Source: Microcebus murinus (lineage: Eukaryota > Chordata > Mammalia > Primates > Cheirogaleidae). Taken from it: a DNA stretch of 64,000 nucleotides. The notes under the pieces are model-generated. The model was not told where the DNA came from and did no database searches. It saw only the letters and a program-made list of their open reading frames with translations. The number at the start of each line of letters is the position of its first letter. Within the stretch, counting starts at the first letter, position 1. The stretch lies in contig NC_134108.1 of the NCBI RefSeq assembly GCF_040939455.1, forward strand, positions 85,790,001 through 85,854,000. The letters run 5' to 3'. Below are positions 37,385 to 50,029 of the stretch, piece by piece. The position numbers were made by a program, and so were the translations under genes.

Positions 37385-37550
37385 CACAAATATACACACA
37401 AAAGGTAACTATGTGAGTAATGTATGTTAAATAGCTTGATTGTGGTATCACTTCACAATATATATGTATGTCAAAATGTTACGTTGTACATGTTAAATAC
37501 ATAATTTTTTGTCAATTATACCTCAATTAGGTTTGAAATAAAAGAAAAAT
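37385..37550 (+). mobile_element. L1 LINE, 3' UTR end
   Basis: The sequence 'atagcttgattgtggtatca', 'cttcacaatatatatgtatg' and 'gtcaattatacctcaattag' is the terminal part of an old L1 3' UTR. Confidence 0.7.
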
Positions 37551-37970
37551 ACATCACACAAATTCAAGAAAATAAACACCAAGTCATTAAAAGTACAAAT
37601 CAACAGCAATATATTGATACATATGTATGTGTATGTCTATTTCAGAAATCTGATTTCACAAATCTAAAAGAAATCCTTCATGTATGTATGTGTATGTATA
37701 TATATTATTTTATATATGGCTTTCTACATGAAAAATATGTCACCTTCATTTGATATTTTAAATTCTGGTTTTTAAAATGTTATTTCAAAAATGTCCCTTT
37801 TTTTTCTAAACTATATGTTACTCATTTTTATAATATTTTATTTGAAGAGAAATGAGACTTGAACAATTAATCTATGATGATGTAGTGCTTTATCTTACCT
37901 CACTAATAATATAAATATAGGCAAGTCAATGGAACAAAATATATTATCTTTCCATATTCTTTCTTCTATA
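37551..37970. other. Intron 26, nothing recognised
   Basis: Contains imperfect 'atgtatgtgtatgt' repeats near 37621-37710. Confidence 0.45.
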
Positions 37971-37974
37971 CAGG

Positions 37975-38149
37975 GAACAGAAATTGACTTTGTGGGAGCA
38001 GATATAGATTCAAACCCTGGATCTGACAGTGACTAGGTGTATGATTCTGAGAAAGTTCACAAATTAACTGTGTCTCTGATAGTAGTAATCATAAAATAAA
38101 TGGTGGCTACCATTATCATAACCACCAAATTCATCATCATCATCATCAT
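37975..38149 (+). mobile_element. MIR SINE, followed by a (TCA)n tract
   Basis: MIR order is visible: 'gattcaaaccctggatctga', 'cagtgactaggtgtatgatt', then the degenerate 'aactgtgtctctgatagt'. A (TCA)6 tract lies at 38131-38149. Confidence 0.6.
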
Positions 38150-38769
38150 TGCTATTAATAGTAAGCAATAATTACTTCTATAAAATTTGTATGAAAATGC
38201 AAAATTGGTAAGAATGGGTACTTGCCTCACATTCCTTTCTAAAGCAGTACAGGTGAATATGTCCCAGAAACTATACATTTTATCTAATATTTAACAATTG
38301 AATCTATTATTTAAATTGGCTATTTATACATTATCGATGCTCTACATAGGACAACTTAAGGCTTAAAATTGGTGAAATGATAATTAATGAAAATATTAAA
38401 ATCATATGTGTAAAAGAAAACATGTAGGGAAATTAGAAAGCTTTTGATCTTGTGCCTTATTACTAGGAATGACACAAATTTGACTTTAATCTTTTAAGTT
38501 ATTAAAAGGAAATAGACCGTTTCAGTGTAACCCTCATTTTTTTAAAGCTATGACTCAAAAAATTTCTACCCAAACTCCAATAGCAACTTTTAGAAACCAA
38601 TATATTTGTCAACATCTCACAATATAGAGTTAAAGCATACCTCACAGTTAAGTTTAATAAAACAAATTTTATAAAATCAACATATGATTCAATAATAAAC
38701 ATATATCTGTTAATTTTACACAATAATGATAAATTTAATTCCATATATTGGAAAGATTGGGTTGCTTGT
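38150..38769. other. Intron 26, AT-rich, nothing recognised
   Basis: Open frames on the minus strand at 38057-38278 and 38502-38744 are unsupported. Confidence 0.45.
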
Positions 38770-39090
38770 CATCATTCATTTATCAATTTGATTACTTCAT
38801 TTGGGTTAAACAAATAGGTTCTGAAGACATTCTAGGTGTCAAGCATTGTATTATATATTACAGACAGAAATAGATACAAGAATTGTCATTCTTTTTCAAG
38901 GAACTGCCTGTCAAGTAAAAGGAGAGTTAAATAAGAAAATAAATATAATGCAACACAGGAAGTGCAATACTGGAGAGAATGAGGGAATAACTTGGTAGCA
39001 CAATATGAGGACACCTGAGACAAATGAAGTTAAAAGTAATAACTATCTGAGAGGTGATATATGAAATAAGTTTCAGGTGATTTTGTTGAT
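38770..39090 (+). mobile_element. Ancient mammalian repeat fragment, family not assigned
   Basis: Same type as 22131-22370 and 28930-29760: 'ctaggtgtcaagcattgtat', 'ggaactgcctgtcaagtaaa', 'gagaggtgatatatgaaata'. Confidence 0.4.
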
Positions 39091-39379
39091 AAATCATTTA
39101 TAAATACTAGAATTTAGTTAACAATTATATAGAAAATTGCAATGTATGGTAAGAATTTTGCATAAGAAAAGAAAAGGTAGTATTTTAGAAACAAGATATC
39201 CTAAAGAGCAATAAAAAATAAAATAGACTATTGTCAAGTTTCTCTAGCATTTGAATACAATAGCAATAACCAAAAAGAAATTCTCCCTATATCAGCACAG
39301 AATTTATCCCAGATTGACATAGAAACAACAAAATAATTTCCTCAGCATAGTCAATTTAATTCAGAATTCTCTTGCTGAA

Positions 39380-39765
39380 TTAATCTGCTCAGGCTGCCAT
39401 AACAAAATACTATAGGTTGTGTGGCTAAAACAACCAAAATTTATTTTCTCACAGTTCTGGAGCCTGAAAGTCCAAACGCAAGGTGCCAACAAAGCCTATT
39501 TCTGGTGAAGGTCTTCTTTCTGGCTTGTAGATGGCTGTATTTTCTCCAAGTACTCAGAGAGCCTTTCCTTTGTGCAAGAGATCTCTGATCCCTCTCTTCC
39601 CAGTCTTCTAAGGAAATTAGTCTTCTCACACAGGACTCTACCCTTAAGACCTCATATAACCTTAGTTTCCTCCATAAAGGCCCTATTTCTAAATACAGTC
39701 ACATGGAGTGTTGGGGCCTCAACATATGAATTTTGGGAGGACACAATTCAGTGCGTAGCAGACAT
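39380..39765 (-). mobile_element. MaLR LTR (MLT1-like), reverse orientation
   Basis: It starts 'tgctcaggctgccataacaa', followed by 'aatttattttctcacagttc' and 'tggagcctgaaagtcc'. It ends with the reversed LTR start 'caacatatgaattttgggag'. Nearly complete. The short open frames on both strands here are LTR sequence. Confidence 0.8.
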
Positions 39766-41284
39766 TGATTTCAGCTCATGGTAGAGGGTGCTGTGAGGAA
39801 TACAGAGACAGAAAGTTTTTGGGGGAATCAAACACATGTAAATGATGATTAGAGAAGACTTATAAAAAGACATAGTTATTATAGCTCTAAAAATATGGGG
39901 TTTAATTCTATTGAGAGTTAGAGGATGAGAGACACTAAGGAAGGGTGCATGGATGAATGAAGTTTTGGTATGGGCCTTGAAACAAAAATGAGACTCAGCA
40001 GGATTGGGGATATAAGCCATTCTAAATTCAGAAAGCAGCTTAGTTAAGGCCTAAAGTATGATTTTTAGGAAAATAACTCTAGCAGTAGAGAAAAAGCCTT
40101 TCTTCTTTCTATATACATATACAGATAACTGTTAGTTGATTTTTTTTTTTTAGAGAAAGTTTTGGGGAAATGTACAGAAAAATTATAAAATATATGGATC
40201 TAGAATAGCAATGGATGAAAAAATAATTACTGGAAAATGACCCAAATAAAACAAATGCAACAAAACCCACAAATAGACACTAAAATTATTTATATATTGA
40301 TTTAAATTACACTGCATTTCTGAAAAAATGTGCCTAATTATGTATATTTAATAATACAAAAAAATTTCAAAGTACTATGCATTTACTAGCTACACAGAGA
40401 CAATTTAAATAATCACACAATGTTTATTAATTTATACCATACATATTTCTATTTATTTAAAAGATCATTTGTCTAAAATGCATTATGCACAGGAATAAGA
40501 CAGACTTTATATTTGGGACTTATATTTTTAACCATGATGACTGTTCACACTGAAAGTAATAACTTTTAGGAGATAATTTAGCAGAATTCTTGAAATTAAT
40601 ATCAAAGACATAAAGTGTGGGTACATTTATAGATTAAAAATGATGTGACCAGCTTTGAGTTATTTACTTAATTATGATTAAAGAACTAAATCAAAATTTT
40701 GCTTCATTGTTTATTATAATATTTTATATACTACTTGTTAAAAAATAGTTCCATATAAATAATTTTTTAACTGAAAAATAAAAGTTCATATAAAGACATG
40801 TTAGTATAAATACACACATTCTTATCTGAAAATTCCTTGGGTCTCCAGCTCAATATACTCGGTTGCTATAGAAACTATTTCTAAGGAAACAGGAGAAAGA
40901 AGTATGGGTGTTTCTGTTATTGGCTATGCACTGAAAGAAATGAATAATAAACAAATAGTAGTATCTCTCTTAAATATAGGTGCTTATAAATTACACTTTA
41001 CAATAAATGAACTAAGAAATAAATATTACTAGTTTTGTGCTGAAAAATATTTGTAGAATCAATTATTTTTTAATGAATCGTGTCTTCTTTAATAAAAAGT
41101 AATAACAATGTATAACTAATAACATAAGCAGGTTGTATTGAAAAAAAATGACCATTTGATTTTCATTTGCAACATCTCCAAAATTTGAGGTGGTTCAAAA
41201 ATTCCTCATGGAAACAGGTTAAAATCTAATTTTATAAGGTAGGAAACCAATCATAGGAGTTTATAATCAGAGAAAATCTTACTT
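39766..41284. other. Intron 26, AT-rich, nothing recognised
   Basis: No gene or repeat recognised. The minus-strand open frame at 39748-40020 is unsupported. Confidence 0.45.
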
Positions 41285-41735
41285 AGTTCTTCATTTTGTC
41301 ACATGAAGAAGCTGAGATTAAGTGATTTGCACATAATTTCAGAGCAATTTAAGGGGAGCTGAATTAGAATTCAAATTCCCAAACTCAAAATTTCTTCCAT
41401 TACGAGCTTTATCTCAAAAATACATTTTTAGAAAAATAAAATGAATCAAGGTTATACTGATTGTTTATCTGTGCACAATACTAAGCACACAAATACAAGT
41501 GAGACACAAGTCTTGCTTTTAAACAGTGCATCCTCTAGTGTGGGCTAAAGGCACATGGATAATTACACTCATAATTACAAGGATACAATCTTAACAGAAG
41601 GATCATTATAGAATTATTGTACATTGCTTGCCCCAGGTTACCGAAAACATTGAGAGATCGCTGTGAGGATAAAGTGAGAAGATAAATTAATGGGATTTTG
41701 CATACTCCTAGCATGTAGAAAGTCCTTAATATATT
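41285..41735. mobile_element. Two MIR SINE fragments
   Basis: At 41290-41400 a reverse MIR reads 'gaagaagctgagattaagtg' then 'aattagaattcaaattccc'. At 41630-41735 a forward piece has 'gctgtgaggataaagtgaga' and 'catgtagaaagtccttaata'. Both are highly diverged. Confidence 0.45.
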
Positions 41736-42097
41736 TAGCCAGATTGCTTTGCAAGAAAGTGGGTAAAAATGTTTTGTAAATAACATATAACTCCGACCTT
41801 CAAATAATCAGGCACAATTTGCCCTATTCCTGGGACTGCTAGTTTGCGTCAGTCATAAACACTGCAACTGGTCTCCTCTTTTTACTTCTTGCCCTTTTTT
41901 CACTTCTACATTCTTGTGTGTTGATTTCATCCTGAACACAGAGGCTCCATCTCTGCCTGCATCCATTTGCACAGACTGGATCCCAGAAAGTGGGACACTG
42001 ACCACAGTTCATCAACTGTGAATCCACCTGTCGCCATGGTCCTCTAGTTTCTGTTTGCCCCTTGGTACTGCAAAGTTGCAGTTTTCTGGACTCTCAT
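41736..42097. other. Intron 26, mixed sequence, nothing recognised
   Basis: Less AT-rich at 41860-42090. The minus-strand open frame at 41839-42027 lacks support. Confidence 0.4.
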
Positions 42098-42640
42098 GTA
42101 CTGTAGGCAGAATACTAACATAATGCCGCCAATGACCATCTTCATTGAATAATCTCCCTTTGAGTAGGGGTGAATCCTGTTTATACATCACTCGTTAATT
42201 GTGTTATGTTACTTGACAAAAGAGAAATTATGTGGATAGGGGTAATTTAGTTAATGGGCCTCTCAAAAGCAGAATTTTTGCCCACTGGTGGCAGAAGAGG
42301 AAGTCAAAGAAATTCAAAAGATGAGGCTTTGAAACCAGGCGGTTGGTTCTCCACTGCGGAGACAGAGGACATCATGTGGCAAGAACCTGAGAAGGCCTCC
42401 ACAAGCAAAGAGCTTACCCAGCTGACAGTCAATAAGAAAACAGGTATGCCAGTCCTACAACAGCAAGGGAACAAATTTTTCCAACTAATGAGCTTAGAGG
42501 AGGACCCAAAAGCCCCAATGAGAATTGTAGTCATAGAAGAGAATCTATTCACATTGTGCCTGGACATCTAGCCTACAGAACTTACATGATGTTATATTTG
42601 TGTTGGTTTAAGCCACTAAACTTGTCTTAATATGTTACAC
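42098..42640 (+). mobile_element. MaLR LTR (MLT1-like), forward
   Basis: It starts 'ctgtaggcagaatactaaca' and ends 'tggtttaagccactaaactt', the usual first and last segments of MLT1-type LTRs. The 105- and 87-codon open frames on opposite strands (42254-42571 and 42304-42567) lie wholly inside the LTR and are not genes. Confidence 0.8.
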
Positions 42641-44129
42641 ATCAATACAAACAAAACAAAAAACTAAGATGTCATGCTTCCTGCCTAAGCCTTTTCCTCT
42701 AATATCTGACAACTGTAAACTCAATCTCCCAGCTGAGACTTCTTTAATTTATGCCAACATCCCCTGGCATATCATACTTCAGTCGGCCACCTAAGCATGC
42801 CTTAGAATTTGAAGTTGACATACAGCAAGGTTGATTTTCTTTTTAAGTTTAAAAACTACACAAATGGACTTAACTATTCATGAAAAAAATAAGACGAAAC
42901 AGTAAATTATATTTCCAAAAATTTTAGATGCAGTTACATTATCTGGCCCTAGATCTAATTTGGTCTCCAAATGACACTGTCAGGATCAATGAAGTTAATG
43001 CTAACGTATTTTTTTTTTAATTCTCAAACTTGAAATGAATTCATAGCTCATGCCAATTTCCCCATAGTTGCATCAAATTAATAATGACCACCTCTAAAGA
43101 AGGTATGATACTTACAAAGATTGGCAGGACCTAAATATGCTTCTTTCAGTTGTTTTCCAATTTTCCCTTATTTTTAGAATTATATGTTTATTCTTTCTGA
43201 ACAAAAATATGCAGAGGAACAACATTAAAAAGCATAAAAGATCACTTGAAGTGTATAATGACACTTTAGTAGTTAGCAAATACAATAGATAACAAAAGTG
43301 CTAAAATTTTGGCTTAACTTGACATTTTTGAAGGTAGAGTGGGTAGACAAGAATATTTATCTCTTTTATGGGAACCTATTATTTTTTCCTTAAGACTCTC
43401 ATATTTCTTCAATCTCCTTACCTAAATTCATTCCATATTAATAAAAGTAGATATTAAAAATTCTAAGGAGCTTAAATTAATTTCAAATGCGAAATTTTAA
43501 AAAAACATCAAAATGCCTTTGAAAAGATTGGCTTTGAGTTGAAGTGAAATTAATTATGTAGGATGAGGACATAAGTTTTAAATTGAGTACACTGGAGACC
43601 TAAGTTTGCCATTTAAATCCAGATCTGCCTTTCTAAAAATTTGCGAGTGCTAGAGTGCTAAAATAAAAATTTCCCCAAGAAGTGGCTGGAAGTTAGCTTT
43701 GAAAGGAAATAAATACTTCTATGCAAACAAAATATTTAAAAGCAACATTGAATTGTGAATATTAGCATAGTTCCTGTGTTATTAGCAGTTAAGCATTTTT
43801 CAAAAGAAAATTGATGGCATTACATGGAAAGCTTCAACTAGAAATCAATTTTACAATGAATAAATGATAAAGGATTCAAATGTGTCTCTCTTATGAGAAA
43901 GATTCAGATAAAAAACATGAAGAATAATCTTTCAAGTAATTCTAAGAGGCAATAAATGTGTTTTTATTAACAAAGCCATTAAAAGTATCCTAATTAAAAT
44001 TTAGACATATGCAGCACATTGAGAAATTTACTCTCACCCTACATCCCTAGTCAGGAATAACTTCAAAAAAAAAAAAAAGAAAGAAAAGAAAACTATTCTT
44101 AAATAACCTGTTTTACTTTAGAGACATGA
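42641..44129. other. Intron 26, AT-rich, nothing recognised
   Basis: Ends with an A-rich stretch (44067-44094) just before the L1. No gene or family recognised. Confidence 0.45.
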
Positions 44130-44895
44130 GTTCTGTTCCAGAGATGTTGCATATATTAAATTACAAATCAAACGAGATCAAGCGTGTTCAGGGTGGTATG
44201 GCCATAGACCAAAAAGTCCCAAACAATAAATGTTGGTGTAATTGTGGAGAGATAGGAACACTCATACTGCTGATGGGACTTCAAACGAGTACAACCTCTG
44301 TGGAAATTAATGTGGAGATACCTCAAAGAGCTACAGGTAGACCTACCATTTGATCCAGAAATCCCATTACTGGGCATCTGCCGAAAAGAACGAAAGACAT
44401 TCTATAAAAAAAAAAAAAAAAAAAAATCTGCACTAGAATGTTTATAGCAGCACAATTCACAATTGCAAAGATGTGGAAACAATCCTAGTGCTCATCAATA
44501 CATGAATGGATTAATAAAATGTGGCATATGTATAGCATGGAGTTTTACTCAGCCACAAAATCATTGGTGATCTAGCACCTCTTGTATTATACTGAATAGA
44601 GCTGGAACCCATTCTACTAAGTGAAGTATCCCAAGAATGGAAAAACAAGCATCACATGTAATCAAATTGGTTTTAACTGATCAACACTTAGGTGCACGTA
44701 TAGTAGTAACATTCATTGGGTGTTGGGCAGATGGGAGCAGGGAGGAGGGGATGGGTATATTCACACCTAATGGGTGCAGTGCACACTGAGGGATGGACAC
44801 GCTTGAAGCTCTGAGTTGGGAGGAACAAAGGCAATATATGCAACCTAAACATTGGTATCCCCATAATATGCTAAAATTTAAAAAAAATTAAAAAA
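44130..44895 (+). mobile_element. L1 LINE of strepsirrhine type, 3' end
   Basis: ORF2 end ('gatgggacttcaaacgagta', 'ccatttgatccagaaatccc', 'atttatagcagcacaattca'-like text) is followed by a 3' UTR. The UTR has 'aacacttaggtgcacgtata', 'tgggtgcagtgcacactgag' and 'cacgcttgaagctctgagtt', and ends 'ataatatgctaaaattt' and an A-rich tail. This 3' UTR is of the kind I know from lemur L1s. An internal run of 21 A lies at 44406-44426. The overlapping open frames on both strands are artefacts. Confidence 0.9.
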
Positions 44896-45609
44896 TAGAA
44901 AAAAAAAGTGCAATCCTATGTATTTTATCTTTAACATTGGTGGTGCTGTTCAAAATCGGGGTAGATATTTATGGTGTCTATATTGTAAAATAATACTGAT
45001 ATAATTTTCATTTCTTATAGCTTAAGCAATTAATAAAAAATCTTGTAGTTTAAGCTGTTAATACACAATATCTGAAGAAAATATCTCTTTGAAATGAGCT
45101 AAACAGAGAAAATGGATTAACATCAATTTCTATCACCAGGAAATAAAAAAATAGAGACACATGAATAAAATTCAAAAAGATGTAAGATTTTATAGAGATT
45201 ATGATTTAAAGCAAAACCCACAGATTTTATAGTGCTGAATTTATATACTTTTAAAAATGTATTTTTTTAAGTCTGTAACACATATTTTAATGATGGATTC
45301 AAACAGGATGATTTAGAAATAATTTGTTCTCTTGCTTCTATTTTTTCATAGAGGAAGAATATCAGACTAGTTGATTAATTGTCACTACAAAAGTGATAAT
45401 TGCTTGTTTCTTTAGTTGTCTGGTACTTCTAATAATGCCTTTACTAGATTAGGCTAGAAATTTATTTTCCCTAGATAATTTTCAAATGGAATTTGAAAAG
45501 TATTTTCTGATGCTCATAAGATTTATGCATTATTTTGTGAGGAAATATTGTTGATTGTATGTTTGAATCACATACCTTCTTATAACTATTATTTATTGAA
45601 TTTTGTTTG
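44896..45609. other. Intron 26, AT-rich, nothing recognised
   Basis: No gene or repeat recognised. Confidence 0.45.
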
Positions 45610-45840
45610 TTTTAGCCATTGGCAATGTCTCCCATAGTCTCTGCTATTAATTCAAAAAGTCTTGAAATATGTTTGGCTCAGAAAGAAATATCCCAGTTCT
45701 CATATCAGATGGGTTTAGTTTGTCCACTTGCACACTTGTATGCTTGTATTAGACACCCAAGTCCACCTTTCTATGACCGTATCTCATCAGCTGGGTCTAG
45801 AAGCACAGTGATCTCAGGACACCTCAGGATAGACATCTAA
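45610..45840 (+). other. GC-richer patch with an acceptor-like start and an open frame
   Basis: The T-rich run 'attttgtttgttttag' ends at 45615 and would serve as a splice acceptor. The sequence after it stays open for 73 codons to a TAA at 45838-45840. It is less AT-rich than its surroundings. I recognise no protein family. It could be an unrecognised repeat or a cryptic exon. Confidence 0.2.
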
Positions 45841-46009
45841 ATTCTCTTTCTTAACAACTCCACTGTGGACATGTTCTGTTGAGCACGTATCTTTTTTCTC
45901 TTAATTTTGATAAATGTTTTAATAGAGAATTTATGTTTTACACTTTTATTGGTGGTATCATTAAAAATAATGATGACTACAATTTATCTAGGCTTACTAA
46001 CTCTAGGTA

Positions 46010-46200
46010 TTTAGTTAAGCAAAGTACATGTGTTATCTAGTTTAGTCTTTACAACAGCTGTATGCAGTGCTTATAATTATTATTCCAATTGTAAAGACAG
46101 AAAGATGGAGCCAGAGAGTGGCTAAGTAGGCCCAAGATCACACCCTTACTAAATGAATTTGGAACTGAATAGTTTTACTACAGGACCGAAATTCAAAGCT
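46010..46200 (-). mobile_element. MIR SINE, reverse orientation
   Basis: The order 'cttacaacagctgtatgc'-like, 'gtggctaagtaggcccaaga', 'tcacacccttactaaatg' and 'gaccgaaattcaaagct' is the reverse complement of the MIR core. Confidence 0.7.
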
Positions 46201-47751
46201 TTCACAACATGGTAAGGACGCTGAAAGAGACAAGATGTTAATTTCTACTGGGCGTTAATAAAAAAGTGCGAGTCCTTTACATGCATGTTTCAGTTTTCCA
46301 CTATATTTCTGTGGCATCCAAACTGACATATTCCAAAAGATTTTCAGTTAAGCTGTGGATGAATAAAATAGCAAATCACTTCCCAGTGCAATGTTAATAA
46401 GCATAATATAGACATGGTTGGAGTCTCAGGGTAAGAAGATTTACTCTAAAGGAGCTCTGAGTCAATTAATGGGATTCATCTAGAAACAAAGAAAAACCTG
46501 AGGGAAAAGCAGCAGTCCTAATAAAGTGCTCACAGTTAAAACAAAAACAAACAAACAAGGAAAAACTGACATATTCATTTATTGTGCTTTTAAAATCAAA
46601 TATAAAATTGGAAGGGGGTTGCAATTCTTCTGGGGTTAATAAAAATAAGTATACTTCCTCAGCCAGTTCATAAAAAATATGTAATTTTATTTAAAGGTCC
46701 TACTGGTTTTAAAAAAGAAGTCTTTTCCAAGTATAAACAATGATACTTGTTACTTATATGCCTTTAGGTATAAATATTAAATGGTCTACAAGAATACAAT
46801 TTCATTCTATTGATTTCAGCTGTCAAAATGATAAAATGTATCTTTATTTCCTTCCATTATAGGAAGCTCGTCAGGCTGTCATAGAGAGTGATAGAGGGAC
46901 TGGAATCAAAAGAAGAGACAGAAAACACACTAGAGAAGATAAAAATGTATCCAACGTCTAAGCGAAATGGCAAGCTACTTAGAGAACTTCACCCAAAATA
47001 ACAGCATGACTAAAAATCAAATAGAAAAGAATAGTGCCTGGTTACAATCTTAAATAAAAGGCATTATGCTTATCATCTGAAGTTCCCAAATTATATATAG
47101 AATTTTATCTATTTGCACATATAAATTGAATCTTCACGTCTTGTTTCTTCAGGATTAAATTGCTCTTTTGAAAGTAAAATATCAATATTATGGAAGTTTC
47201 AAGGGAAAAAGAAAAGAAATAACAGGGAGATATGATCAGAATATAGAAATTAATGTATTAATGTGATTTCTACACTTGAAAGATCTTAGAATTCAAAGCT
47301 GAGAAAGGTGGGGTTAGATATTGTCTAACATCAAGTTGTGAATGCTGGATGAAGAGTAAATATCTTAGGAAGGAGGAGACAGCCTCAAAAAGGAGTAGGA
47401 AGCTCAGAGAATGTGGTAATGACTGCCTCAGGGCATCAGATATTAAATCTTCTGGAGCTAGTGATACACATTAAAAAATGTAAATAGCACTTAATGAGAT
47501 CTATAGAAAAGGGTTACAAGCCCTTGGCCAAAGTGTAGACAGGTATGTAGAACCACAACAGGGGCAAGAACTAAATGTCTAGTAACCAAATGAGGACTAA
47601 ATTAGTCAGCAGTAAGTGAACAAGTCAGATGTAGGGTACTTATTAATAAAATTCAGGGCAAGCATAAGTTTCAGATTTCAAGTGCTCAAAGATTAAGGAC
47701 CAGGCAGGTATTAAATGGGTTGTGACAGTAGAAACTGAAGACAGTATGTGG
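46201..47751. other. Intron 26, AT-rich, nothing recognised
   Basis: No gene or repeat recognised. An acceptor-like 'tttatttccttccattatag' ends at 46861, but no exon follows that I can support. Confidence 0.4.
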
Positions 47752-47791
47752 AGTAAATTAGCAAATAAATTAGTAAATTAGCAAATAAAAG
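47752..47791. repeat. 20-bp tandem duplication
   Basis: The unit starting 'agtaaattagcaaataaa' occurs twice head to tail (47752-47771 and 47772-47791), with 18 of 20 bases identical. Confidence 0.9.
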
Positions 47792-47799
47792 TTTGGAAA

Positions 47800-48000
47800 T
47801 AGACTAACATTTAGGTGGCACTGTGGTAGCAATTTATGTAGATTAATTCATATAATCCTCAAAATGACTCAAAAAAATTAGCGGTATACCTATTTTACAA
47901 GTGAGGATACTGAGGTTAAGTCAGATAACATTTTTAAAACCAAGGAACCAGCAAGCCATAGCATGGGAATTCTAGAATTTATTCAGCCTCCCAAGCTTCT
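47800..48000 (-). mobile_element. MIR SINE, reverse orientation
   Basis: It shows 'attaattcatataatcctca', 'cctattttacaagtgaggat' and 'actgaggttaagtcagataa', the reversed MIR core. Confidence 0.65.
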
Positions 48001-48773
48001 GCCATATTACCAGGCAATGAAATTGCACAACTCAGGACTTTTAAAAATCTGGGGAAATAGCCTGGAAAAATGTGTAAGAACTCTGAAATAACATTTGCTT
48101 TAGTGTGGCAGCATTGAACCATCCATAGCTAGCTGATGAAAGGCCTGCAAAAGGTAATATGAAAATAGTCAGGGCTTTGGCACAATCCTGCAAGCATCAT
48201 TGTGACTTGGTGATGGGTGCACTTCTTTGGAAATATGTTCCACAATCCATCTTTCTGGAGTGTGGGACTCATTTTTAATGAATATATGCCCATTCATAGA
48301 TTTGGAGAATATTAGAGAAAAAAATGACTTTAAAAGACCTATGTATTTTTTGCATGAGAAAATGGAGATTAAGACAGATTTATTTACTTAAATTTTTGAC
48401 AAAAGTACAAAAATACATCTATCCAGGGCTAGGAAAAAAAAAACATGCTGGGAGTGTTTCTTTGTTAATTTGCTCCCAATTTGATATTTATGAGAAAAGA
48501 TGTTTATAACATTGAAGAAGCATATTAACATAACTATGGTGCTATGTATGTTTATTCATGAAGTTTGTGTCCAGATCATATTAATCTCAGATTTCCTGTA
48601 AGTTTTAAAACAAAGTAATTTTGATTAGGAAAATTATCATAAAAAATAATACCATAAAATATAAGCAATTGTTTTTCATGACGTATTACCTTTGTGATTA
48701 AGAGATTTTGCCACTAGGAGAGAAAACTATAAATTAATCTCTAAGAAAGCTAATTTAGTATTGCAGCTTTTTT
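48001..48773. other. Intron 26, nothing recognised
   Basis: AT-rich; the open frame at 48324-48509 is unsupported. Confidence 0.45.
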
Positions 48774-49204
48774 ATGGATTGAATTGTGTTCATCCAAAAG
48801 ATATGTTGAAGTCCAAACCCCTAATACCTCAGAATGTGATGCTATTTATAGATTATTTTTGCAGAAGAAATTAGTTAAGATGAGTTGGGACCTTAGTACT
48901 GTATTGAGTGGTGTCTTTATAGGAAGATGATGTGAAGACACACAGGGAGAATACATGTGACAGAGGGGCAGGGATTGGACGATGCCACTACAAGCCAAGA
49001 AACACCAAGGATTGACAGCCAACACCAGAATCTACGAAGAGGCAGGAAAGAATTCTCCCCTACACTTTTCAGAGGAAGCAGGTCCTGCTGACACTTTGTT
49101 TTTGCACTTATAGGCTCCAGAACTGTGAGACAATAAATCTTTATTGTTTTGAGACAACCAGTTTTTTGTTACTTTTTTATGGCAGCCCTAGAAAACTAAT
49201 ACAT
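48774..49204 (+). mobile_element. MaLR LTR (MLT1-like), forward, near full length
   Basis: It begins 'tatggattgaattgtgttca', contains 'gtgaagacacacagggagaa' and 'aggctccagaactgtgagac' plus AATAAA, and ends 'ggcagccctagaaaactaat'. This is a classic MLT1-type layout. Confidence 0.85.
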
Positions 49205-50029
49205 TGTTCATCAAAATATAAATTGACTGTTCCAGCGTTTGTGCCACAATTACAAAATTAAAGAGTCAATGCAGTCAAATGTGATGTCTTTAGCATCCTC
49301 CCTCTTATCTTTCAATATTTTCTAATTCTGTATTTTCTGATTATAACATCTGCTCTCTCTCAGTAGTTCAAATTGAATCATTACGTCTCTCCATTCCATA
49401 TTGACTTCCTGTCATGTACACACACACACAGTGGAACATAGAGTATTTTAGTTAAAATCATATGATCAGGGCACTCAGATGTTGGGCTATCAAATATTTG
49501 TAGTTAAGAGTTAAGAGAGAGTTCCTAAATTCAACACTAAGACATTAATAAATTTCTAAAATGAGTATAGATATACAACACTAAACATACATTTCTGGCT
49601 GAACACAACTCATTAATTCTTGGCAGATGCAGAACTCACAGGGTCTTTCTGTGCCTCAGGGCCATTATCAAGAATGTCATTATAAACTTATCAGAGATTT
49701 GTATTGTAATAGAGCTGTTGTTATACACAGTTTTATAGCTGATAAAAATTTCTGATAAGCTACCTTCTTGAAGCATGTCCAGAAAAACTGGTTTGCATAA
49801 TTCCCCTTTATTTATCTTTAGAGTGGTTTAAGATATTCTCTGTTTAATAAAACTAATTATCAAAATAAATAAAAATAATCAAATGTATCAGCAAATCCTG
49901 TTGGCATGACTTTTAAAATATAATCCAGAATCTGATCATTTCTCAAGCCTACATGGCTGACAGACTGGACTGAGCTATGGTCATTTTTCACTGGGATTAG
50001 AGGGTTAGCCTCAGAACTGGTCTCCCTGC
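49205..50029. other. Intron 26, nothing recognised
   Basis: A short (AC)n tract lies at 49419-49430. The minus-strand open frame at 49860-50072 is unsupported. Confidence 0.45.

Noticed and set aside
40850..40885. X-box-like motif (gttgctatagaaac) that could suggest a ciliary-gene enhancer
   Set aside because: It departs from the RFX consensus in the right half-site and lies deep in an intron. A chance match is more likely.
42254..42571. 105-codon + strand and 87-codon - strand frames
   Set aside because: Both lie inside an MLT1-like LTR that has no coding function.
46842..47040. Possible exon after the acceptor-like tract ending at 46861
   Set aside because: The following sequence is short on coding character and no matching donor or family could be recognised.
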